Source: Paragonimus westermani
Lineage: Eukaryota > Platyhelminthes > Trematoda > Plagiorchiida > Troglotrematidae
DNA: 64,000 bases
Assembly (NCBI GenBank): GCA_008508345.1
Contig: QNGE01000885.1
Location: 103,550 to 167,549, forward strand
Reading direction: 5' to 3'
Part shown: positions 48,016-58,049 of the stretch, one piece after another
Layout: each line of letters begins with the position of its first letter
Numbering within the stretch: the stretch's first letter is position 1
The notes under the pieces: generated by a model
The model's input: only the letters and a program-made list of their open reading frames with translations
The model's database searches: none
Told to the model about the DNA's origin: nothing
Position numbers and translations under genes: made by a program

Positions 48016-50215
48016 CTGAGGAAAAAAGCATAAAAAAAGCAGCGGCCATCAATTTGACTTAGACAACCGATATGTGTCTGTGAAGCTTTGGCTCTGTAAG
48101 CACTGCTGGGATTGATTACAAAACTGCTGGATGCTAATGGCTCAGGTCCACATTCGAAACAAAACTCTAACAAATCATACAGGGGTTATTGTGAAAAAAG
48201 TAATAAATCCGATAGTAAATAAGAATGGTTAAGTGGAAAGGCTGTTGAGTTGTTGTCAGTTATGATCAAACAATTCAAATACTGTGGCACAATGCGTCAC
48301 ACGTAGCTTGTTAGGTCGGCGCAGAAATATTAAATATACCGTCGATGGGGACTGTTTGTTGTCACACCCTCAACTTTGCAATCCCAACCCTCAGGCACAG
48401 TTTAGTGATCACCTTACTAATCGTCCTCAGTGTGCACACTTCAATGGTCAAAAATGTGCGCTGATAACGTACGTGTTTTGCAAAGTGTCTTTCATTTCCC
48501 ATTTATGTTTGAATTTTACACCAGGATTTGTTCAGTGGTGGACTGCTTACAAACCCATTAAAAGCCACGCTGCAATCCATAAACTGGCCTATTCAGTGGA
48601 TTTTATCACAAAACTTGGTACATGATTATGGTAAACTACGGTTGCTGAATCCACTGTGAACTCTCTTATCGTTCACTACATAGAGTCCAAATGACCGGTT
48701 GTGATGACGTAGAGTATTCAGATATCACTTTTTGGAGTGAGCTACTACGAAGTGAACATATATTTTCTGTATTTAACACAATAAAACGCTCGAGGCTTTA
48801 CAGAAGGCGACTGAGATCATTCACAAGACTTTAGAAGTTTGTGATGAAGTTTCTAAACACATGTATCACTCTACACAAGTTCACTTGCTCCCTTCGCAGG
48901 CTTTTTTGTAGAGGAGTGTATGTTTACAGAGATTCATGTGCTTTCTTTTTTAGTTTCAGCGAAAACGTACTACTAGAGCACTTAGACAAACGTCAATAAC
49001 TTTCAAAATGCTTTCAAACGCAGTTATTCACTGGTACTTAGATTTAAGGCAACGTGCAGCAAATTCACTTGTCAGATATGTTCAGTTCACTTCACTGTGG
49101 AATGTCACTGTACACAGCTTCACATGGGAAAGATTAAAATTCTTACTGAAATGTCTCGTTATTTTAGCAATTGAATTATTCACAATTCGCACAAAAATTA
49201 CTCTAGACGAGTGTTGCATTTATTAACAATTATGAAGTTGGTATACATCCTGATAAAGTGATATCACCAAGTTTTTATGGTTTCACGGAATGGGACAACA
49301 AGTGCAAATGGAACGTGTGAGATGCTACTCGGAGAGATCTGAGGCCTGAGTAACAACTTCAATCCCAGTGACAAGATCTCGTTAACATCCGTCCGGTCAA
49401 ACGTTAACGACATGATTTATCCATAAATGTGGAAGGTATGGAAAAGCGAGTGGAGATATCCATTAGACAATGTCCAAGAAAACGTGTCAATGCAAACCCA
49501 CAACAATGCTCGGGTCTACTTAGGCGAGCAAACAATGCAGACGAAGGTGAATCGCTCGAATCGCTTCAGCATGGATGAAAATCCGGCTAGACTTACGAGG
49601 CTGTGCTGGAAGGCGCGGGCAGGGCGCCCGACACGGAGGTGACCACCTGTGACAGAGCGCATGTAGCTACATTCGGATCGTAAACGGAGATAGAAAGAAA
49701 ACAAAGTGAGACGGTCACATAAAAGCGAGCTGTGAGTTACGACAGGTGGACACGATTCATACTACTCGGATTACGCAGACCATTGAAGCGAACTGATACA
49801 AGTTTTTATCGCCAAGCGTACCCGATTAAAACAGCCCTCACATTAAGACATACCAATCACGGATGATGGATACTCTCACATACCATCAATAATGATCGAA
49901 TAACGGCACTGTTGGTACAAAGTTAACAGTTACCCTCTATCAAGCGAGGAAGCTGACTCGAAAGTAATCAAGCCAGCAGGTCATGTTGAAGAATCCGATC
50001 GACAAGATACCTTTCTAATTTAACAACGTAATAGCGCGGAGAAAAGTTAACCAAATGTGCCAAAATTCAAAATTATTGGTGCCAGCAGTAATGCGTATCT
50101 AACTCGGATTGGCAGAGAACTTTAGTAGTCAAAAGTTCACATGCAACCACAGATTGCCTGTTTAAGGCCAATGAGCCCAAAAAGGAATGAGGATAATTCA
50201 AACACAGCTGTCGAT

Positions 50216-50286
50216 CGAGCAAGCTGTAGTACTCTACGTTTCAACCACCTCGAGTGGTTGAAACGTAGAGTACTACAGCTTGCTCG
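50216..50286. repeat. Perfect inverted repeat, 33-bp arms, 5-base loop
   Basis: The left arm starts cgagcaagctgtagtactct and ends caaccac; the right arm is its exact reverse complement, with ctcga between. A transcript from either strand would form a near-perfect 33-bp hairpin. Sequence just to the right (ctcgtaacgtt...cccaatctgtttatcaa) recurs at 33.9 kb. Perfect arms in an otherwise decayed region imply recent origin or conversion between arms. Confidence 0.95.
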
Positions 50287-51353
50287 TAACGTTGTGTTAT
50301 TCCCAATCTGTTTATCAATACGCCAAACTGTTATCAGCATAAATGCTTTTGTCTGACTGTTAATTTATCGTTTGCTTATTTGTGTTCGGGGAGAAAAACA
50401 AGCGCTCCCGGAAGTCGCGGATTCAGAAGTAACGCATCGTCCAAGCTTGACGCTACCACAGACAGATTGAAAGACTGGGAGTAATCGATCAGAGGAGGGT
50501 GGAAACCTTGGAACCCGCTACCTAACAGTTAAGATAAATAAGATATTGATGATGAGAGAAAATCAATCGATTATTCTCACAATTAGTCCACGAAACCACC
50601 ATACCATGTAAAAGATGGAAACAAAGGTGATAGCTCTGCGCTGGTTATGTAACACCACCCGGAGGTCTGTTTAAACGGTTGGTGAAAAGTGATTTCAGTC
50701 TTTCACATGTAGTAAACGACGTTAACACTGAAGAATATGTACGTACTGCTGTCTTTAAAGCAAAACGCCGGTATTCTCTAGTTCTAGTCAATCTTAACCC
50801 TGAGTAACTTTAAGGTAATTAGGGTTTTCGATCACTTGGACTAGATTAGGCCACCTCATGGGTTTTTAATCCACCGATCGAATTGTCTTGAGAGACTGTA
50901 AATCCACGAGCTAGCCATAAGGTTGGGAATCTAAACGGTCACAAACTGGAGTATCGAAACACTGGACTAGTCTGTGATAAAAAGCACCAAGTTCTCAGAG
51001 TAAACCACAATTGCTGAGTTGATCAAACAAAAAACTGAACCATCTTTCTCACGTAACGGAGGTTGTAATTCTCGAAATAAATGGACATTACAACTAACTT
51101 AAATAGTCTATTGTATCGATTTCATGTCCTCATATATACATGACCCATTCCAAATGAACCAGTAAACCGGATATGGTCTTGACCCCACCTCTGCACTCCT
51201 GATCCATGATGTGTTCTCCCGATGAATGTACTCGAGCAAGTAGTGAGTATTACAAAATTTATAGTCCAGTAAAGCTGATTATGAAACGAAATCAGAGCAA
51301 CAACAAAGAGAAATACCACGTAATTAAAAAATGGAAGCAAATTTCAGCTGTGT

Positions 51354-52680
51354 ATGGCAAAGGACAGGCTGTGCCCTAAAAATATCGCGAATCTGTGGCT
51401 TTATGGAGTTCCAAAAAATCATAGCGCGCGCATGCATGGCACACGCATTGCAGACGAAACTGACTCCTCATCACATGGGATTGGCAGGATATTAAGAGAA
51501 AGCTCATGGCGTACTATTAAAAATTCAAGGTTTTCTATCGAGAATCGGATCGACCTCTATCGAGCATGATAAAGTCGTCACCAACTTTGATATCACAATA
51601 CTGTTTGCTGAGATACCTCATGGAGCAGCATTAGAAACCGTCTAACAACCAGTCTAGTAATCAAGGCTTTCCAAGAAGGAAAAACGAGAGTGACTAGTGA
51701 TAAGAAGGCAGCTAGGATAACTGTGTTACGAAGTGATCTAATTTGTTCACAGTTTAAAAGTATATTTTTAAGAACAGTGACCACCCATGAGATCTCCAAT
51801 ATTCACAAAAATATCACATTTATTTAGAACAGCTGAAAACCACCAGTATAATGGGATCATGAGACAAGATCGAGGAAACAGGTTTTTTCAATACCTCAGT
51901 GGAATCGATGTCATATTCAGACTGACAATGTAACTAGAATCTGGTAATGGCGGCCGACCTTTTTTGGTCTGTGTGGCCCGAAAGTGCAGCCCCTTATGAC
52001 TAGTAATCACAACAAAACCACAAATTTACAGAATATTCTTAAATACAAGTCTGGTCACTCTAAGCAAGTTTGTGCAGGCATTGTAATCTCCATGTTTTAC
52101 AAGATCGGACAATGATGCAAAGATGTGGGAAATCGGGAAATAGCCAGGAGAAAAAAGTTATGGTTAAGTTAATGACTCTAAACGTTTACTTAAAAAGCAT
52201 TAAAAAGGACATTCAGTGAAATACCAAAGATACTAAGGGAATGGAAAACAGCGCCGTGATTCCATTTGAGGAGCGCACCCCACAGGACATTTAGCTAAGT
52301 AGGCATGGGGGTTGTTTTCTAGGAGGGAAGACATTGCATGCTGACAGAACTAATAACTGCATACACAGAATAGCATGCTGGGCTGGTCACAGGCTCATAT
52401 CGGACAGTTCGCATGAGAGCTCGAAACCAACGTAATGGAACATCGTAGAAACACAAGGGAGAAACTTCAAAATCATCTGGAATACTGGATTCCGCAATCG
52501 TCAATAACGCAGGTCGCGAATTTGATTGGGAAAATGCCAAGTTAATTAAGCGAGAATTTATAAATGCACAGGGACATTCAGTCGCGGAGGCTATGGAAGT
52601 TACGAAGGTTAAGTGGGCTGTAGATAAAAATGAAGGCGACAGATCCTGACACCTGCCCACCGGCCAAGAATCGATCAATG
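51354..52680 (+). mobile_element. Penelope-like element fragment: RT plus GIY-YIG (decayed)
   Basis: Near 51380 the plus strand reads NLWLYGVPKNHSA, matching the LYGLPKxHKP start of Penelope-type reverse transcriptases. Near 51570-51640 another frame reads HDKVVTNFDITILFAEIPHG, matching the xSFDVxSLFTxIP block with the first catalytic Asp. About 0.85 kb further on, GREFDWENAKLIKRE and SVAEAMEV match the HxxDWxxAKIxxxE...REAxxI part of the GIY-YIG nuclease that ends these elements. The order and strand are right; stops and frame changes make it inactive. It lies antisense in the last intron of the MED1-like gene. Schistosomes have such elements, which supports the flatworm placement. Confidence 0.65.
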
Positions 52681-53096
52681 TAACCCCTGTACTTTTGGCT
52701 GGAAAAAACGGATGCCTCCAGTGGATCTAGACTGTTTCATAATGTAACATCCCATAAAATCGAATAACTCACTCTTCTGCTATCCCATCCGATTGGTTGT
52801 ATTGATTTCATTTTTGTCTCATTCACGTGCCCTCGACCTATTGCGATTAGCAAATCGAGCCCAACAATGACTCCTGTTAACGTAAAACTGAGCAGTCTTA
52901 TTAACGTCCCAAAACATTTAGATCGCCAGGTCTAGCACCCCTTAGGTACCAACAAACTTTTAACTGATTCAGCCGGTCTGACAAAGCTTTAGAAGCGGCA
53001 CGTTACCACTAAACAAAGTTTAAAATTGCTCACAAGTGGTTCTAAAATTATGTCAGACATTAGCAAAAAAAGGGCTTTAGCAAGCATCTTTCATAC

Positions 53097-53366
53097 CAAC
53101 CTGTCTACGCCATGAGGCATCGGACCAGAATTGCCCAAGGGCGGTCTGGGAAACCGAGTAACAGATCCCGGATTTTTCCGGGAAATGAACGAGTTCGGAT
53201 TGTTATGACGAATACCTGCCTTCGAAAGTGGAAGCGAAGAGTTCAATCGCTTGGCACTTGTTGGTGAAATAGGGATGATTTTGCTAGCAGAACTAGTCGC
53301 CATTGAAGTGGTTGAAGTACCCGATTCTGTAGGTGAAGCAGGCGTATCAGTCTGAGCTTTGATAAC
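53097..53366 (-). CDS. MED1: Mediator subunit 1-like, third exon in window
   Basis: A 270-base exon of 90 codons in phase 0 at both ends. The acceptor TTACTTGTCTTTGCAG is strong. Two donors overlap: ACAG|GTTGGT, giving phase 2, and GGTTG|GTATGA, giving phase 0; only the second leads into the Gly/Pro-rich last exon. The product begins VIKAQTDTPASPTESG and contains SASKIIPISPTSAKRLNSSL, then a basic, proline-rich end with PRPPLGNSGPMPHG. Low-complexity serine-threonine composition matches the flanking exons. Confidence 0.65.
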
Positions 53367-53595
53367 CTGCAAAGACAAGTAAAATGATCAGTTCACAAAA
53401 TCATACAGAAAAGCAGGCCAACAACACAGTGTCAGGTGAGCAGTAGCAACATTATCAAACAGGTTAGAGGGAGTAAGGGTGAATCACCATAGACAATATG
53501 CCAACCTAACAGATAAGTTTTGTTTTCCAGACCAAAACGAACAACACACGTTACTGAATTATTAAGAGGATTTCTAGTGCTAACCAGAAACTCAC
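53367..53595. other. Intron of the MED1-like gene
   Basis: A 229-base intron between GAT|GTGAGTTT and TTTGCAG|GTT on the minus strand. Both ends are phase 0. Confidence 0.65.
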
Positions 53596-53863
53596 ATCAT
53601 ACTGTACCGATTGACCCGTTGACTCTTCTCCGTCTAATGTACTATCATTCCGCTCTATCGTCTGATCAGCCGGGTCGGATGTAATCACCGTTTCGTCTGG
53701 GATTGCGATCACATTCCTTTGCTTGGTCGTGCAGGGATCTGTGGTAGGGCTACCACAGAGAGTAGACTGGCTGGTTGTTGATGCAGTTGTGGTTGACTGG
53801 ACTGGTGTGTTTGTGCTAGTCCCTGTCCGACCGACCTCGTTCTGACTGGTTGACGTAGGCGTT
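53596..53863 (-). CDS. MED1: Mediator subunit 1-like, second exon in window
   Basis: A 268-base exon after the acceptor CCTGTTTTCGCAG, ending at the donor TATGAT|GTGAGT. It starts in phase 2, as required by the upstream exon, and ends in phase 0, as required by the downstream one. The product is Thr/Ser-rich at first (TPTSTSQNEVGRTGTSTNTP) and then acidic (AIPDETVITSDPADQTIERN), ending GQSVQYD. No folded domain is visible. It fits the long disordered C-terminal region of MED1. Confidence 0.7.
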
Positions 53864-55384
53864 CTGCGAAAACAGGAACGAGTGCAATCACAGAACAACG
53901 AGTACACACAGTGTCATAAAATGCGGCTAAACAAAACGCATCACGTTCGGCTCATAACACAGATAATCATGGGACCGAATGTAAATCAATAACTTTTTCA
54001 TATACCCCGTCATAGCCGAATAAACTCACTGTTAACGACAACCGTTAAAGAGTTAAGCAGCTCTGGTCATCTTGAATGTCCTTCTACAGAAGTCGGAAAT
54101 GCCAAAATAAATGAGATTAAAAACCGCATTCACAACTTCAAATTGGTAACAGCAATGTGTGAATGTGCTTCATATCGAAGCAAGCTGGAACGAATGATGT
54201 AGCGTGTGAATCCGTCGGCAACAATGGGCCTAGTGGTTACACTAGAACCGAGTAAAACACACCAACGGTGAAAATTCGAAGTAGAGAGCAGACTTTCACT
54301 CCTGTTCCATATTTCGGAGCATAGTCTAACATTTAATATTCAATCTATTATCCCCCGAGACGTTGCAGCTGTGAACAACTAAAACCCGTTTAACGATTGG
54401 TAATGAGATGGTTAAGCCATCACAACACGACATGTTGACGTGGCACCTTAAAAACACATCCGCTTGTGACTGGAATTCAAAGATGACTATACTGTTTCCA
54501 CGAAGATACCAGGTAGGTTTGCTGTTGAGCTAATGTATAAAGCAGCCGAGTCGTGAGACCACCACGACCTCTGATTCAATCTGAAAAGATCCAACAGTTT
54601 TAGTCGGTACTTCATGCCTTAAACATGAATCATCATGTCCAGGTGGAATTTCGTACCCAGCAATTGCGTCGTCGACCATATAGCATTTCCACGAATCAGG
54701 AAACAGCAATTTAACAAACTGCTCCCTTTTGCTTTCCAAACAAGACACGCACTGTGCTCGGCTGAAACCTTAGCGATATGGGGCTCGGTAACAGATGGTA
54801 GCCAATTTAGTACCGTTGAGGTAATAATAACACTCCAAAGAAATGCATCTCGTTCCCCTTTACCAATTAGCCACCTACCTTTCTAATAGTTTTTACGTAA
54901 CAAATGTAATGACCTTTCAATTCGGTTAGGTTTCGTAGTCACCTATTCATCCAACGCGCTAATCTATGAGTCCCAACTAGATATGGTATGGTAAGCTGAT
55001 TTTATTGGCTGATGGCTGATAGATTTCACAGTTTTTGACCGGCGTCATCCATTGCCCGTAGCTTTCACTTCCACGTAATAAAACTGGAGAGGACAGTCAA
55101 AAACTACCCTCGCACGACACGCTTGACACGTATGAAAAACAGTTTACTGTAAAATAAATGGGGAACAAACAGTTCGGCGAGAGTTTGATCGAATGTGGAC
55201 TGCGCTGTGGGGCAACTCAACAGAGTATAAACGAACAAGTTGACTTCTACCTTTCCAAAAAACAACGAGCTCTACCGTCGTTGTTGAGACAACCTGTAAA
55301 CAACGGGTTGTCATCAAATGTGCGTAGAGAACACAACATTCAGTAACAACTGAAAACTGCACACAGCGCAACCATAAGACTTAC
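53864..55384. other. Intron of the MED1-like gene (1.5 kb)
   Basis: Bounded by GG|GTAAGT and TTCGCAG|A on the minus strand, both phase 2. I found no repeat or other gene in it. The small frames at 54530-54886 on both strands are unassigned. Confidence 0.6.
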
Positions 55385-58049
55385 CCGGTATAAAACTTTT
55401 CGAAAATGTTATCTCCACGAGGATCCTGCACAGAATCACGATCTCCAGGAGCTGCGATGAAGGAGACATCCTGGAAGTTGGCCTTATCATCGACTTCTGA
55501 ACGAATCTGAGAATCCTGAAAGGCCTGCAAATTATTCGCAGAGGAAGACTGAGTTGCAGAGGGTTGGCTAGCGGTTGAACTGGAGGATTTTGCGCGCAAC
55601 TTATCCACAATATCAATGATGCTTTTCATCGACTGTCTTCGAGGCAGTTGTTGCAGCTGTGACGCACCAGACTGTGATGCGACCACGGGGGCAGTGGTGA
55701 CGACGGATGATTGTGGCGGATTTAATTCTGATTTGGTGTAATTCGGTCCATGTGGAAACTGAGTACTGCATACAGTTGAGGTGGTAGAATGGGTGGAGAA
55801 CGAAGTGGATAGTGAAGGACTGACAGGAGCGAAGTCAGACAGTGAATAGGGATCAGGGACACTCAGATCGGCGGTCTTGCTAACGGCAGACTTGCTCGGA
55901 CTGACTGTTTCAGACGATACAGTGTACACGGAAGCTTGTCTTTCTTCAGTCAGACTAGCTTTCAAAACTGCTGAATTAGTACCTGAAGCCTTCTTCTTTG
56001 GTATCTTGTAGCCCTTAATCAATCCGCCTGAAGTACTGTTTGTGGCAGTCAGTGTAGACGTGACAGATGATGTAAATGGAGTACTCATATGGGACTTTTT
56101 TGTTGGCCCTACAATCCCTTGGGATCCCGAACGGACCAATGAATGTAGGGATGATCGGGATACCTTCAAGTTCGAGGTTGTAGCTTGAGAATTGTCTGCA
56201 ACCACGAACTGGACATTGTTTACATCCTCCAACTCGTACTGCGTATTGCTGCCAAAATTATTCGCTAATGGGATCGACGAGGCGGACTGTTTAGACGATT
56301 CAGAATGCTTTTTACGCCTCACTTCCGCAGTTTGCGCAGAAGAACAAACCAAGGAGCCGTATGATCGTTTGTTAACGTTGTCCTCAACTGTACCTGTAGA
56401 TGACGGGGTGAGGAAATGTTTTTTCTTTATTGAGCCAGACGGAACTTGATGACTTTTCCCGGGGGTAACGGGAGAGGTTGCATGAATAGAGAAAGGAATT
56501 TTTTCATGCACTGCGCTGTCGCCCGAATCTTCACGTGACAAACGTTCAAATTTACTCGGTTTGCTTGATTCAGTGTCATGACCAATGTGGCCACTTGAAA
56601 CCGTTGCGAACATCTGACTAGAGGCGGAAGCATGAGCCGCTTTTTCGGATGCATGAGTGGCCCGTCGTTTGCGTTCTTTTTTAACAATAAGAGAAGCATG
56701 ACTCAAAGTTGTCACAGACTTGGCTGATTTGATCGATCCAGGTGTAGGTTGCAAAACACCGCCAACGGTGTGTGTTGGGGCTGTGGCGTGTTGTAGCATC
56801 TGTAGCATATAAGATGACGGTTTGCCCTCGATTGAGCGCCGTTTACGTTTCTTTATCGATTGCCCAGTAGGTGCCCCTTTTATCTTACCTTCAGTCATTG
56901 TAACGAGTCTGGAGCCGGGTGACTTCAACGGATCCTGTTTTCCCACACTTAATTTGGAGGTAGGTGTGGTAGTCTGAGGGGGTAAAGTTTTGATGGTCAT
57001 TTTCAGACTTGATTTTCGATCCACAGTACATTCGGCAATCGTAGGAGTTGTAACCACTCCAGAACCCGAGACCTGAAGGATAGCGGATCCAGTGCCCGAC
57101 GATCCCAGCAGTGACGATCCAGATGCTGAATAGCTAGCACCAGAAGAGGAAAGTTTCGAGGTAGGCGTACCACTAGGGCCGGAAAAAGAAGAAATCGAAC
57201 TAGTGCTAGTCATTTCGAACAATGAGCTCGGCGTGTCATCGAAATCGTAGACAGATTTCCCACTACCAGCTACAGCGGCGGGGCCACCGGAAGAACCTGG
57301 TGTCGGAGATGTTAAGGCTGGGTTGGCCAACAGACAACCATAACCAGGCGCGGTAATGAATGAATTGCGATGATGGGCGATCTCGCCGACATGCAACCGT
57401 TGATGCTTTGATACATGCACACTAGACTGGGGTGTGGAGCTGACTAGTGAAGTGGGCTTCGTTTGTGGACCAATTCCGAAAGTGTCTGAGATGCCACGGC
57501 GTCGTTTTCGGGGCTTCTTCGAAGTCGTTGTCACCGTGGTCACTGTCGGGCCAGCTGATGGACCGGAGACAAGACCGGTCGACTTCGTTTTTGACATCCC
57601 AGTCCCAGTGCCATGAGCAATGGCTACAGGCATGGAACGGGCAGACTGCGTGCTGGCAGCCTGTTTTGATAAAGGCGGCGGAGTAGACACCGGCGGGTTA
57701 GAAGTAGATAAACTGGAAGCACTCCCAGAAGACATTCGCCCGAGCCCTAGCGATGACGGTGAGACTCCAACACCGATTGCAGGTGGTGAGATTATTGAGG
57801 TGACGGTAGGAATTCGATTTGGTGTGCCCACGTTTGAGGTGCCAAAGTTATCGCGAGGAGCATCAAACGTGCTCCCTATCATTAAGGGTTCCGAATGGCT
57901 TGATGAAAGATTCAGGCGTTGTGTATGGGGTAGCTGTGGCAGCAGCGAGCTAGTTGGCGGAGGCAAAGGATCTTCGTTCAACAGATTGATCAGCATAGAC
58001 CCACTACCAGACGAGCAGGATTTGCCGTTATTTTGGCCGGAAGGACCAC
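55385..58049 (-). CDS. MED1: Mediator complex subunit 1-like, large exon (gene partial)
   Basis: MED1 is the Mediator subunit that bridges nuclear receptors and other activators to RNA polymerase II in the nucleus. This 2,665-base exon encodes about 888 residues. It starts after GCTGTCCACTTAATAG (phase 1) and ends at the perfect donor CCGG|GTAAGT (phase 2). Near its start is SMLINLLNEDPLP, an LxxLL motif resembling the vertebrate receptor box MLMNLLKDNP. At 55600-55640 is SMKSIIDIVDKLRAKSSSS, resembling SLTAVIDKLKHG near the vertebrate C-terminus. Between lie hundreds of Ser, Thr, Gly and Pro residues with basic clusters (KKPRKRRR, KKRKRRS, KKERKRR) that could be nuclear import signals. The folded N-terminal domain of MED1 is not in this exon. 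Two motifs in the right order, with the right composition, support the call, but another long disordered nuclear protein remains possible. Confidence 0.65.
57979..57993 (-). other. LxxLL nuclear-receptor box codons
   Basis: Codons for L-I-N-L-L, within SMLINLLNEDP, 20 residues after the acceptor of the large exon. In MED1 this motif class docks into the groove of ligand-bound nuclear receptors. Here it is the clearest link to the MED1 family. Confidence 0.7.

Larger units (their letters stand above)
48016..53096. other. Probable last intron of the MED1-like gene (5.1 kb)
   Basis: Lies between two phase-0 splice sites. It contains a Penelope-like element in the opposite orientation and a perfect 33-bp hairpin. 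Frames at 48284-48625 (+) and 52319-52678 (-) are open; the latter is antisense to the Penelope nuclease segment. Confidence 0.5.

Noticed and set aside
52319..52678. 119-codon minus-strand frame with a good acceptor, considered as a MED1 exon
   Set aside because: Its phase is wrong for joining to exon 53097-53366, and the opposite strand reads as the Penelope nuclease end.
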